This document shows positions 45,081-57,114 of a stretch of 64,000 bases of DNA, piece by piece. Position 1 is the stretch's first letter; each line of letters starts with the position of its first letter. The stretch is from Microcebus murinus (taxonomy: Eukaryota; Chordata; Mammalia; Primates; Cheirogaleidae): positions 1,385,001 through 1,449,000 of the forward strand of contig NC_134120.1 in the NCBI RefSeq assembly GCF_040939455.1, in the 5' to 3' direction. The position numbers were made by a program, and so were the translations under genes. The notes below the pieces were generated by a model. That model was not told the DNA's origin, made no database searches, and was given only the letters and a program-made list of their open reading frames with translations.

Positions 45081-46136
45081 AGAACGGGAGAATATATTTG
45101 TAAACTATGTATCTAAAAAGAGGTTAATGCGCAAAATAGATAAGGAATTCAAACAACTGAATCAGGAAGAAAAAAAAAGGCAAAAGACTTGAATAGACAT
45201 TTCTCAAAAGCAGACTACAAATGGCCAACTGGCATTTGAAAAAATGCTCAACATCACTAATCATCAGGGAAATGCAAATCAAAAGCACAACGAGATACCA
45301 TATTACCAAATGAAAAGAGCTGTCATTAAAAAGACCAAAAAATAAAAAACCACACAACAAACAAATGCTGGTGTGGATGTAAAGAAAGGGGAACTCTAAG
45401 GCACTGCAGGTGGGAATGTAAATTAGTGCGGCTGTTGTGAAAAAACAGTTTGGAAGTTCCTCAAAAAATTAAAACTGGAACTACCACATGACCCCACCAT
45501 TTCATAGCTGGGCTTATACCCAAATAAAATGACATCAATATGTTAAAAAGACAGCCGCACCCCGTGTTTTCTGCACCACTATTCACAATAGCCAAGATAC
45601 GGAATCAGCCCGTGTCAATCCACAGACGCGTGGATAAAGAAAGTGTGGTGCGTGCACACGATGGGCTACTACTCGGCCGTAAAAAAAAGTATGAAGTCCT
45701 GTCGTTTGCATCAACACGGATCACCCAGGAGGACATTATGCCAGGTGCCATGAGCCAGCGACAGGAGACGCTCACGGCATGTCCCCCAGAAGCTGGGCTC
45801 GCAGAGGCAGAGCAGAGCCGGTGGCCGGGGCTGGGAGGAGACCGTGGAGAAAGAGTGGGCCACGGTGCCAAGTCGCAGGTCTGCGCCGGCGTAAGGTCCG
45901 AAGTTCTCCACTGTGCAGGGGGAGACGGCGGCTCACCATATTTACTGCGCGTGGCAAAACAGCGAGAAGAGAGATTTTTCAGTGCTCTCGCCACTGATAA
46001 ATGATAAACGTGCGAGGCATGGAACCCCTACACACCCCATGTGACCATGACACATTGTATACGGGTATGGAAACATCACACTTGGCCCCTGAATATGTAT
46101 CATATTATGTGTCGGTTTGAAACAAAACAAAACACA
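45081..46136 (+). repeat. L1 3' end (ORF2 tail and 3' UTR), sense
   Basis: Clear L1 strings in order include atttctcaaaagcagactac (45201-45220), caaatggccaactggcattt (45219-45238) and gcactgcaggtgggaatgta (45401-45420). These are followed by attcacaatagccaagatac (45581-45600), gggctactactcggccgtaa (45663-45682) and aacacggatcacccaggagg (45713-45732). The 3' UTR includes catcacacttggcccctgaa and ends in an A-rich tail near 46130. It is 5'-truncated, with ORF2 broken by stops and frameshifts. The CpG-richness of 45560-45920 is unusual for an L1 of this age and suggests local GC-biased change. Confidence 0.85.
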
Positions 46137-49105
46137 GTATCTTGTGGGTTCTGGGAGCAGAACTGAGTCTGACAAGGAACTTAACAGAATCCCTCATAGC
46201 CAACACTCGCATGTTCAAAGAAGGTGCACTGTGAAGGCTGCCATCGTGGGATACAGCAGTCAACGTCTCTCACTTTTAACCTTCGGATTTGGACACTTCT
46301 TTTGCCAAGAATAAAAAGCTACTGACTTAAAGGTTGTAGTGAAATTAAGATTTTATTAGCCTGGCCACCACTGCACCAGGAAACTTTCTGTGTGTTATGC
46401 ATACTTGTACTTTCCGTTTTTTCCCCGACTTCGGAACGTGTCTATGCTCATTCTATTAAAGCGTTGTCACCAGTACTGATGACTGTGCGTCACTACAGCG
46501 ATGTGGTGCCTGTGGGATGTCCCCAAGACCTCGTCATCTTGTGGCTTAGCCCGTGTGAGCAGCCTCCTGCCTGCAGTTCAGAAAACCGTTTGGTTCCTTG
46601 AAACACAACCCAGGAGACACGTGGGACCGGTTTACACATGCGCGGCTGCGTGGCACTGCGTTAGTATATTATTGCATAAGTAATGACTCGTTGGCTGGAA
46701 TATAAAAAAAAGATTGATAATTTACAAAGAAAGTCAATCAATAAATAAACTGTCCCTAACCAGCTCGAGAGCTGGCAGAATGACATTCCATTATCCTGTC
46801 ACACGCATCGCAGTCAGAAGCGGGACGCCCCAGCGGGCTGGCACCCTGCCCTGCCGCCGCGCTGGCCGCGCCTCCCCCGCGCCCGGCTTCTCCATCTCCC
46901 CCGCGGCCCCTCGGCGCGCGCCCACGCCCAGATACATGTTTGCGTGTCACGTCAGTCTGTGACACTGCGAGGCTGGGGTCTGCCGGTGGGACAGCTGCCC
47001 GTGGTGACAGCTCCGTGTCGCCGGGCTCCTGGCAGCTGATCCTCTGCAGACAGCGCTGTCAGAGAATCAGAGACTTCCACATTCGCGGGTGAAATTAACT
47101 TCTGTTAGTCTGACATTTCCCACAATCAATACTCACAGGGTCCTTGTCTCCAGGATCAAAATTCATAAATCAAAAGCAGAAAGCATGAAATAAGGTATTT
47201 GATAAATCCATTAACTGCGGTGGCAGAGTACTTCTGTCATGCTGTCTGGAGCACACTTGTGTGAGCAAAGCCCTCCGGGTCTGTTTCAGGGCGGGGACGC
47301 TGGGAGTTTGTGCCGCTGTTGCGTTCGTCCCCGAGACTGCTGTGGCTGGAAGACGGCGTTTTCGTTTCAGAATGCCAATGTGGTCTGTGTCCTTTCTGCC
47401 GGCTCCGGGCCGGCTGGAGTGAGAGAATGAGGCAGAGCTTGCTCTGAGGGGCGGCGTCGCAGTGGCTGTGAGTTTGCTGGACACAAGGTGCCCACTGGGA
47501 AGTGGGCTCAGTCCTCACAGGCACAGAGACGCTGGACCGCGTGTGCCTATATGCGCGGATTGCGTCGTGGGCGTATAGCACACGACACACACGTGCTACT
47601 GGTGCGTGTGTGACTGTACTACGTTTGTGCCCATACTACATATGTCCCTCCGTCAGCCACGGGACTGGCACTGGCTTGCTGCTCCTCGGGGACTGGAGGC
47701 TCAGCGTGGAAGAAGCTCGGCTGTTTATCAACCTCGGCGGGAAACGCACGGCGCACTCTCCTTGACCAGGTGTCAGGCTCTCCGCTGCTCTCAGAATTGG
47801 TTTATCATTTTATGTGGCACAATTTATGACAGTACAGCAGCTACTCATTCCTTCTGTGCACCAAGCGATGAATTCAAATACTGCAGAAACAAATAAGTTA
47901 ATACTGCATTACAACCCCTTATCTCTGTTCTCACTGAGCTAGAGGTTCTCGTCCATTTATTTCTGAAAAACGCTCCTAAATCTGCAAATATTGTCTAACA
48001 GTCACAGTGGAAATTGCTTTCCTCTGAAAATTAAAAATCAGTAGGTATTTCGTTTTTAAAAAAACAACCTTACAACATTCTTGGTGCCCGGTAGAGCATG
48101 CCAAGGTGAGTGTGACGATTCAGTCCTCCCAGCGCGCTTACGGAACCCGAATGCTAAGTGAGAGGACGGGCTACGTGCAACCTCAGTGGACCGTGCGGCC
48201 CCACATTGTGCTTTCAGAGTGTAAAGTGGGGAAGTTCTTTCTGCTACAACTAGAAGGAAACTCCTACAGAGCCCATGGATTTTGCATAATTTTTAGATAA
48301 TAAAATATTCTAAGCTCTCTTTAAGTTGAAAACGTTGGCAAATACATTAGTAATAATTAAAATCCTCCCCGGCCCTGCTCAGGGAGGGCTGGCCGCAGGC
48401 AGCGCACCTGTCCTTGGGGAGCAGGTGTGTCTGAGGGTCCCTCTGATTCTTCATGAGTCTGGCTGGCGGTGTTTGTCGCCAACCCCCAAAGGCAGAGAAG
48501 ACAGCTGGGCGGGATGGCGCCGCCGGGCTGGCACTGAGCCAAGACGGGTTCCCAGTCTCTCTACACTGGGGGTCCCCTAACAGGACTTAAAGAGGGGACA
48601 GCCCTTCCCAAAACACAAAACCTCCCTCGAAGAAAATGACCTTGCAAAATCCTCCCAGTGAAAATCCACTGCAAACCTGACTTCTACACTCAAAGAAGGT
48701 GACAAGTTTCGAGAGCCATGAAACAGTTTTTATGTGAAAATACTTATATTCCTTTGTTTTCAGGCATCTCCCTTTGCGTGTTTTTGGCTTAGACAAAGCC
48801 TGGGAGTTAGCAGCCTGCTCCTTGTCCCCACTCGTGACGGGGGTAATAAGGCCAGTGCCAAAAGTCTTCTAAATAAAGTTGCAGAGGTCTGCAGGAAAGA
48901 CAGTTCCCACAGAAGCTGGTAATTTTCCAGGCCTTGACTGGGTCAAACTTCCCTAAGAGACAGGAGGCTCAATGTGAGGGGAGACCCGGATGGAAGGAGC
49001 CACATGAAGTGAGGTTCAGGGGTGTGAATGCACCTGTAGCTTGGGTGCTTCTTGGTGTTTCTCTTCTGGAGGAAGACAGTGTTCCCAGTGGCTAGAATCG
49101 CAGGA
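46137..49105. other. Anonymous non-coding sequence
   Basis: No gene or classifiable repeat is recognised. 46800-46930 is CpG-rich. At 46760-46775 ccagctcgagagctgg has six-base complementary arms. 47520-47640 is CG/TA-alternating in places. All ORFs lack domains. Confidence 0.35.
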
Positions 49106-49917
49106 TGCCCAGGTGAGCAGGAACCCGGGGAAGCAGGTGAGGACCAGCTAAGGAGGAGCAGGTGTAGGCCAGGTTACAAGGAACAGGTGCGGACCAGGTA
49201 AAGAGGAGAAGGTGTGGGCCTGGTAATGAGGAGCAGGTGTGAGCCAGGTAAAGGGGAGCAGGTGTCGGCCTAGAAATGGGGAGCAGTTGTGGGCCTGGTA
49301 AGGAAAAGCAAGTGTAGAGCAGGTTAGGAGGACCAGGTGTGGGCTAGGTATGACGGAACAGGTGTATACCAGGTAAGAAGGAGAAGTTGTGGACCAGGTA
49401 AGGAGTTACAGTTGTGGCCTTGTAAGGAGGAGCAGTTGTGGGCCAGGTATGGAGGAGCAGGTGTGGAACAGGTAAGGAGGAGCAGGTGTGGGCCTGGTAA
49501 GGAGGAGCAGGTGTGGAGTAGGTAAGGAGGAGCAGGTGTGGGTCAGCTAAGGGGAAACAGGTGTGGAACAGGTAAGGAGGAGCAGGTGTGGAACAGGTAA
49601 GGAGGAGCAGGGGTGGAGCAGGTAAGGAGGAGCAGGTGTGGGCCAGGTAAGGAGGAGCAGGTGTGGGCCAGGTAAGGAGGAGCAGGTGTGGAGAAGGTAA
49701 GGAGGAGCAGGTGTGGAACAGGTAAGGAGGAGCAGGTGTGGAACAGGTAAGGAGGAGCAGGTGTGGAGCAGGTAAGGAGGAGCAGGTGTGGAACAGGTAA
49801 GGAGAAGCAGGTGTGGAACAGGTAAGGAGGAGCAGGTGTGGGCCTGGTAAGGAGGAGCAGGTGTGGAGTAGATAAGGAGGAACAGGTGTGGGCCAGGTAA
49901 GAGGAAGCAGGTGTTGC
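49106..49917. repeat. Minisatellite, ~25-bp unit, ~32 copies
   Basis: Tandem units of about 25 bp based on aggtaaggaggagcaggtgt followed by ggaac, ggcca, ggcct or ggagc. They are degenerate in the first 350 bp and much more regular from about 49440 on. More than a dozen units carry exact CAGGTAAG, and most carry CAGGTGT. The minus-strand ORFs over 49543-50040 encode a 25-residue His/Leu/Ser/Pro repeat because three units make 75 bp. They are not genes. Immediately after the array, gccaggagggggctg (49916-49930) resembles a CTCF core. Confidence 0.95.
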
Positions 49918-51293
49918 CAGGAGGGGGCTGTGTTTCCTCATCCAGCACACCTCGCAGCGTGCTTTCCCTGTAGCACTGGCTCCCCTGGCATGGGTCTGTC
50001 TGCTACCATCTGTCTGTCTGCTAGACATCTTCCTGCCCAATCAGATCGCAAGCCTACTGATTGAACCCAAGACTCGGTTCGTTACTCTATGTTTGATGCT
50101 TAAACATGCTGTCCACCAGGTTTCATGAATGAATGAGGGGAAACGAGGGCAAAGCTGTTGCCAGGAGGAACTCTAGATGCTGCAAGCCCCACACCGAGGC
50201 CAGGCGCAGACAGTGCCGTGCGCTCTCTGGATTCAAGTAACCTGAGGAGTCAGCGTGGGGGTGGAGCAAGGCTGGACTTCTTAGGCACCTTGACATTTCT
50301 CTTTTCTTTAGCTCTATAGAATTAGCAGGGTTTTTCTTTTTATACACAATCATGGCTACTCAGACGTGTCAAGAGGAATGAAGGTGAGGATTAGTTCTTT
50401 CCAGTTAGATCACTTGAGGAGGGAGGTCGTTGCCTGCTGGAGACACTGTGCTGATGTCCTGAGTCCAGGGTACCTGGTCGTCCCCACGACATGTGCGTGG
50501 AGGTGACGTCCTCATCTAAGAGGCCTCCCATGTGGACCGAACAGGTGGGTCACAGCCGTCCCTGGGAACAGCCCGTGGCCTGAGGTGCGGAGGGACCACC
50601 AGCCCGGTCTCTGGGTCAGCGAGGGCCAGGCAAGGAGGTAGCCCCGACCACGAGTGGCACAGTGGCCGGCCACGGAACCCGCTGGCCTGCAAGGGACGTG
50701 CTCACCAGTACGGTTCTAACAGGCGCCCAGAGGGGGCTGGCAGCTCTCTGTGAGCGTGCTCTGAGTCAGACGGCAACACTCCGAATGGCACAGGTGGCTC
50801 CGGGCGAGTACCGGACCAGCCGGACCCCCCAGGAGTCCTCCCTGGCTGGCCGTGTGAGCCCACGTGTGCTCAGGGTGGCACTGAGTCCCTCAGGGGTTTC
50901 TCTTTCTGGCTTCCCCCACCTGGGTCCTGAAGGCCAATCTTGTTCATCGAATGTACGTGGTGAGTCCGTATTCTGCAGTTTTTTCAAGCCTGGGGTTGAC
51001 CACGGACCAGGCCAGCCCTGCCCTCCTGGTCTTCGCAGTCCAGAGCGGAGTCGGGATTTTGTCTGCCCTTCCTCTGCCCGTGCTGCTGGCAAGAGGCAGT
51101 CAGCGCCCGCCGTGCGTGTGTCGAGCGTGGCTGGACTTGGCCGGGCTGCGGTAGGGGAGGCGTCAATACCTGGACAAGGCCCGGGAGAGTCTGTGGCAGA
51201 AACGACTAAGCCTGGATTTCAGAGACAGTAAGGGGCCTGGGTCTAGAAATAGGCTTCCAGGCCATCGCAGCTGCTCACGTGGGCTCCGAGGAC
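49918..51293. other. Anonymous non-coding sequence
   Basis: No gene is recognised. Near 50726-50745 gcgcccagagggggctggca resembles a CTCF core motif. ORFs in 50530-51230 overlap and lack domains. Confidence 0.3.
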
Positions 51294-51570
51294 AAAGTTC
51301 CAGGCTGAGTAGCTTAAACGGCCATTTATTGCCCGAGGTTCCGGAGGCTGGGAGTCTGAGCTCGGGTGCTGACGGAGCTGGTTCCGGTGAGGCCTCCCCC
51401 TGCCACGTCCTCACGTGGCCTTCGTGGCACACACAGGTGGACAGCAAGCTCTAGCCTTTCGTCTGGGGACCCTAACCCCACCGCGGGGGCCCCACCCCCA
51501 TAACCTCGTCTGAGTGTGATCTCTGCACCTCCCGATACCACCCCACTGGCGCTAGGGGCTAACCTGGTTT
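51294..51570 (+). repeat. Old interspersed repeat copy (same group as 27335)
   Basis: Contains ggctgagtagcttaaacgg, gaggttccggaggctgggag, tggttccggtgaggcctccc and ccacgtcctcacgtggcc. These follow the order of the common repeat seen at 27335 and 41226. Family not named; diverged and CpG-rich. Confidence 0.6.
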
Positions 51571-52960
51571 GGGGGAGACACAGCCCCAATGGTGGGCATG
51601 CAGTGCAGAGGGCACCAGGAAGAGGTTCCCTCTGGATCTTTCAGGGATGAAATTCTGTGGCCAACATGCCCCGGAGGATCGGTGCCCTTCAACGGCGAGG
51701 CCCTACGTTTGGTCTTCAGGTGTGCAGAGCTCGCGGCGCCTTCCAGACGAGCGAGACAGGGCGTGCGACCAGCGGAGGCCAAGCTCCCTCGGCGCCAGTG
51801 AGAGAACGTGGAGACACGTGCTGCCGGTGCACGCGTGATGCTTGTGTTCCTTGTATTCATTTCCTTCACGAAAGGATATTCCCCGCCTGCCAGTTGTGCA
51901 GTCAACATCTTCCGCCTGGGTGCAGGGGGTCTGGGGTGGCTGAGGGCCTAGCGGTGAGTTTCAGGCCAGCCCTCTGTCAGGGCACTTTGTTCCTGTTCCA
52001 CTTCTCTTTGCCAATATGCCCCTGACCTTAGTGTCCTTCAGGGGGTTAATAGACAGAGGTCCCACGTCTTCACCCTTTAGACCGGCTGGGAGAGGGGTTG
52101 ATTGACAGGTGCGACATTCGCAGTTATCAGCCGTGGGGTGGGGGGTGAGCTCGGTCCGACCACAGGACGTGGCACCTGCCGAAAGCAAAGGAGGCTGGTG
52201 AGAACAGACCCTCTGCAGCGTCCCGAGGGGCAGGCCCTAGAGCCCGGCCCACACCTCGGCAGGAACGTGGCCGTCCCGATGCCACATACTAGAGCATTTC
52301 CTAACCCGGAAACTGAAGCTGCAGTCCATCTCCCATCTGAGTTGGAAACGCTAGTGTATACCTTTCACGGGTGGATGGAAGTTCTCGTTTCTTTCACAGC
52401 AGCCTCAGATACGTGGGGCAGGGCTGCCAGGTCAGTGGGAACATTTGTTTCCTATGCAATCAAGAACCCTGTGTAAACATCCTCAGCGTGGGGAATGGCG
52501 CCAAGTTTTGTTTGAAAACTTGTTGTTTTTTTTTCCTTTTTCTGGACAGAATGCATACAATATGACAGCGCCTTTTTGGATACATCCACCCGTAACTCTT
52601 GGACCAAGTAAAGGGACAGCAGGAGAGAGTTCTGTGACTGTTTACTTTCCCTTGGAAGTGCGGGGGAGTAATTAAAACCTTAGGAGTTTTGCAGATATGC
52701 AGGCATTTCCCATAAACCGAAGATGTCAGTCAGCTAATCAAGTCCCATCGTTGTTGTATTAATTCTTAATTCTACAATGTGTATAAATCGAGAGGGGCTT
52801 GGGGAAACGAAACAATGAAAGCATTGCTGGGCAGGAATTAAAGCAGGTTTTCCCCAACCTCATCTGTTCATTCAGTGACTAAGCTTCTCCTGAGCTCAGC
52901 CCTTCGACTTCCCGTCCAGGGACGCGAGCCAACTCCGTGTGTGTCTACTGAACGCTTGCG
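51571..52960. other. Anonymous non-coding sequence
   Basis: No gene or classifiable repeat is recognised. GC-rich ORFs at 51550-52025 overlap in opposite frames without known domains. Confidence 0.3.
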
Positions 52961-53258
52961 CAGTCCGGTGTCGCTGACGATGGGGATGTTCTGAGAGCTG
53001 CATTGTTAGGTGGTCTCCTCATGGTGCAGTTACACAGGCCTGGATGGCACACCTGGGCTGCACACCTGGCTGCACACCTGTATGGCAGGTGACTCTAATA
53101 CCTAAGGCCATCGTGGCACAATGGCACAAGACATATCCATGTATCTAAACATACTGAAACATAGAAGAGCCGCAGTAAAAATACAGTATTATAGTCTTAC
53201 GTGACCACGTCATATATGGGCTCTACAAAATGTCCGTATTTGGTGCCCGATGACATTT
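52961..53258 (+). repeat. Medium-reiteration primate repeat (DNA-element-like)
   Basis: Begins tcgctgacgatggggatgtt followed by ctgagagctgcattgttagg. It continues through tgtatctaaacatactgaaa and ccgcagtaaaaatacagt, and ends near ccgtatttggtgcccgatga. This order matches a medium-frequency interspersed repeat, about 300 bp here, that I recognise but cannot name with confidence. Confidence 0.6.
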
Positions 53259-53639
53259 GGTAACTTTTTGAAGAACAGAGAGATAAATGGCTCGATGCTG
53301 TGGGCCTACGACTGTTATTGCAGAATTTCTTACACAAACACAGTTCTTTAAAAGCCCATTTAGATGACAGGTAGAAACCAGAAACTTTTAAAATTCCATC
53401 AAGCTGCCAAAGCCCTAAACTTCACGTGGGCGTTCGGAGCACAGGGCGCTGTTGCGGGAGACGGCTCCGCTCACGGGAGGACAGAACCGCGGCAGGAGCG
53501 ATCCCCTGCTTCAGCGTGTGTAGCTGCCATGCCTCCTCTTGTCTTCCCGGAGTATTTGAGACAAACGGATCTTCTGGGCCTGCCTGTGAGTCGGCGGCAC
53601 CGGGGAGGGCTGTGCCTTGGAGGACGGGGAGCTGCCTCT
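53259..53639. other. Anonymous non-coding sequence
   Basis: No gene or classifiable repeat is recognised. Overlapping ORFs on both strands have no domains. Confidence 0.3.
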
Positions 53640-54270
53640 CAATCTTGGCATGCAAATTAATTGCTAAATCACAATGCAATTTCTATGGAATTGCATTTGA
53701 ATGCAAGATTAATAATGAATGAATTAATCAAGATTAATTTTATTATAATGAATACCAAAGGATCTAATGATGATTGGCTGCTTGTTCTGGAGAGCGGCCT
53801 TATAAATATGCAAATTTCTGGCGAATTCCTTGACTAGCATCATACATTTGAGGGAGTCTTTCTTAGATAAGTCTGGGTGTCATGGGGGAGAGATTTCTGC
53901 AAGAACTTCTCATTTAGGAATTAATTTCCTTGCCAGACTTCCCATCCCTGTAGGCGGTCCCCAGCTAATGAATTGTTGAGAAAATATATGAATTTTATAT
54001 TTGCAAAACAAGGATCAAATGTGAGGAACAACTCTTTTCAGGGATATCCCTCTCCTTCAATTAGCTCAACACCTTTCAGAAAATTAATTTGAGATAAAAT
54101 GAGGCGATGTTTTGGAAAACGGCAGGGCACTGTTTCCATTTGAGTTGGTGAGATTACGACCCGGCAATATCTTAAATCATCATTTAATTCATTTATATCT
54201 GAAAACTCTACGTAGCACCCAAATAAAATGTAAGGGTGCAGTGTTCTCCTGAGTCACAATTGTCTGTGTT
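53640..54270. promoter_or_regulatory. Candidate developmental enhancer (POU/homeodomain motifs)
   Basis: Repeat-free AT-rich block with two exact octamers ATGCAAAT, at 53650-53657 and 53808-53815. The first runs directly into TAATT. Many TAAT/ATTA cores are packed between 53655 and 53780 (ttaattgc, gattaataatg, gaattaatcaagattaat). ggccttataaatatg lies just before the second octamer. Octamers are bound by POU factors and TAAT cores by homeodomain proteins. The density is well above that of the surrounding DNA. Function is inferred. Confidence 0.4.
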
Positions 54271-56291
54271 TCCTGAACTGACAATGAGAATATTGATACA
54301 TTCGAACACAGCACAGGACAGAGACTCTTCCCGGGCGAGTGAGAACAGGGACTGAGTTTCAACCCGAGAACGACGCATTAGCAAATAGACCTATGGTTTT
54401 AAATTTAGAGATGCTTTATTGAGGAAGAGCCCACAGGCCGAAGAGAAGCACACTGAGCACACGCCACTCACATGCTTCTTACAGTGGCTTGCAGCGAGTG
54501 TCCCTCCGTCTTTGCACTCCCGTGGGTCTCACTCTTGGTCAGGTACCGTCGGGGGTTGGGGATGGCATGTCAGCAACCACGTCAGTACATAGCAACAGCA
54601 CGTGACAGGGGCTTGCTTCCCACGATTTTACCCACACTGACTTCTACTGAAAGGGACTTTGGCACGGCCCTTGGGGACGGCGTCACTATGCAGGTTTTCA
54701 GCACCTTGAGTGCCCCCAGGCAGAGCCTCGGGGCGGGCAGCGGGCTCTGAGCTGACGTGAGCGAGTGTTTGCGGCCGAGGCCGGTTAGTCCCGGAGCCCG
54801 GAGTCTGCGCGTCCGGGGCCCAGGGCCTCAGCTCTGCGTCCTCCCCAAGGAGCGAAACTCCAGGCTATCGTTGTTGCATTTGTGTGGAATTGAGCTGTTG
54901 GGACCACACACCATAGTTGACAAGAGTGGATTCAAATTACGTGTTTTAAGAATGAATGCCTCCAAGAGTGTTTACATGATGAACAATGGCTTGTGCTACG
55001 GAGTCAGGAAAGAGCCTCTCCTGGGTGAGAACTACGCGCGGAATATGTCACCCAGTCGCCTGTGAGCGGCGCATCCCTCTCGGCCGGCGCTCTGAAAAAC
55101 ACGACTCTGATAATCCAATCGCTTGCGCCACCTGAGGCTTGCAACCGGGGTGCAGATTTTTGAATAATAACACCGAGAACCCCAGCCTGCCTTGCATTGC
55201 AGACGCAGCGCAGTTTCGAGGTCCAAATAGATCGTGAAAGGCAGTGTTTCTCGGATTTTCACGTGGAGTTGGGGCCTGGAGAGCACCCGGGGCCGGGCCG
55301 GGATGCCAGCCTGGGGCCAGCAGCGTGCAAATGGAGGCTCACTCGCCACATATCTAGTATGTGATTCATGCAAGATTAAAGAAAAAAAAAACTAATAAAT
55401 AAAGCACATCTACTGCCCTAGGTTGGCAAATACACTCAGGCAGTGGCTCCCCGACTGCAATGTCGATGGACACACCCAAATGCGCGGCTGGCCGGACCCG
55501 CCCATGAGGACGCCGGCGGGAAATGCTCACCGGCCAGCCGCTGCCGGAGCCGGGGTTAAGCACGTTTCCGGGCCCTGCTCCCAGGTGGCCGTCTGGCCGG
55601 AACGCTCGCTCTGGGACGGGGCCAGGATGCACACTGGGACACGTTGCCAGGGGCTTGGCTGCTGCCCTGAACCGGCACGTGAGCGGGGTGCGTGGCGGCT
55701 CCTGGTGGCCGAGGTGGCCGCCGCACAGCTTCGCTCTCCGTGTCTCTTCGTGGGCTGGATGAAACACCAGCCTGAGGGGCCAGAGCCCACTCCGCAGCGC
55801 CCGGCACGGACGGCGTGAGGGTCCCCGTGAGGCGCGTCACTGCGGTTGCGTGGCGCTCGGGCCTTCCTCCCGTCCGTAGGGCCTTCCAGGGCGGCTGGCC
55901 CCAAAACCGCAGAGAATGAACGTGAACCGCCCAGCCCACCACAGGAACGTGGGCAGTGACCCCTCCCCGCACGGCTCACGCCCGGGCGGCAATTCTCTGT
56001 GCAAGGGAAAAGGCGCTGTAGCAGAGAATCCAGAGGAAATTCTGCAGAGACTTTTTGATGGCAGCAGCAGAGTGTGTTTTTATTTCGGTAAAATTATCTT
56101 TATTTAGCCAGTTTCAGAAAAATCTTCACTGAATCAAGTGTTGACATTTAAAATTTTAAATACGCTAATTTAAGCTAAATTTACCATTTTGATTATTGAA
56201 AAATGAAAGCAAATTCAGTCTCTAGAGAATGAAGGCAGTAGTTTGGAAAGAAAAATCATGTAAACATTTTAATATAAAATCTTGGTAACAA
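54271..56291. other. Anonymous non-coding sequence, partly GC-rich
   Basis: No gene is recognised. ORFs over 54472-55065 and in 55366-55979 (both strands) overlap one another without known domains. Confidence 0.3.
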
Positions 56292-56588
56292 GGCCAAACT
56301 TGGCGGCTCAGGCCTGTAGTCCCAGCACTCCGGGAGGCCGAGGCCGGAGGATCACTTGAGGCCAGCAGTTTGAGACCAGTGTGAGCAACATAGTGAGACT
56401 CCGCCTCTACTAAAAACAGAAAAAAATCAGCTGGGCATGGTGGCGCATGCCTGTAGTCCCAGCTACTCGAGAGGCTGAGGCAGGAGGATCCCTTGAGCCC
56501 AGGAGACTGGCTGCAGCGAGCTGTGATGACACCACTGCACTCTAGCCTGGGAGATAGAGCAGGGCTCTGTCTCAAAGGAAAAACAAAG
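56292..56588 (+). repeat. Dimeric Alu SINE (AluJ-like or strepsirrhine type)
   Basis: Two 7SL-derived arms. The left contains ggcctgtagtcccagcactc and the right contains gcatgcctgtagtcccagct. An A-rich linker (ctactaaaaacagaaaaaaa) joins them, and the end is gcactctagcctgggagatagagc, then ctgtctcaaa and a short A-rich tail. Imperfect flanking repeats ttggtaacaa (56282-56291) and ttggcaagaa (56589-56598) may be the target-site duplication. The minus ORF here is the usual Alu-derived reading and not a gene. Confidence 0.92.
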
Positions 56589-57114
56589 TTGGCAAGAAAC
56601 TATGAATATTTAGACCTAATATTGCTTTTTAAGCACTTTCCGTGTTTTTTCATTTTCTCTATTTTTTTTTTTGCATTCATAGTTAACACCAAATTAGTAG
56701 TGAGAGAACTGATGTGAACGTATATTGTGAGTACATATCAATACTATGGATCTAACGTGCCAGTTTGCCGAGCAGATGCAGAACCTGGCGTGTCACGTGT
56801 CGGGAGACACGCGGGGTGGGGAGGAAACGCTCCGTGCTTGGCTCTGGGTGCTCCAAGCTCCCTGCAGAGGACACAGGGCCGTCCTCATGCCAGGGACATG
56901 CTATCTCCGGGCCATCGTAGCGAGTGGCCCAGAGAGAAAGCTCAATGAAAGAGCAAAGCCCGGAGCTCTGGGAGGCTCGAGAGATCTGTGTCCACGTACC
57001 TCATTCTGGCGTAACCCACTCGGGCAGCCGCACGGAAGGGGACGACGGAACACGGGGCAGAGACACGCAGACGCGGCAGTCAGGTGCGCCAGCAACGGGA
57101 AGTCTCTTTCTCTA
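56589..57114. other. Anonymous non-coding sequence
   Basis: No gene or repeat is recognised. The plus ORF over 56746-57318 has no recognisable domain and runs into the next block. Confidence 0.3.

Noticed and set aside
49543..50040. 165-codon minus-strand ORF with Leu/Pro/His repeats
   Set aside because: It is the 25-bp minisatellite; three units equal 25 codons, so the frame stays open.
56222..56575. 117-codon minus ORF with SPRLECSGVI-type peptide
   Set aside because: This is the familiar antisense reading of an Alu element, not an independent gene.
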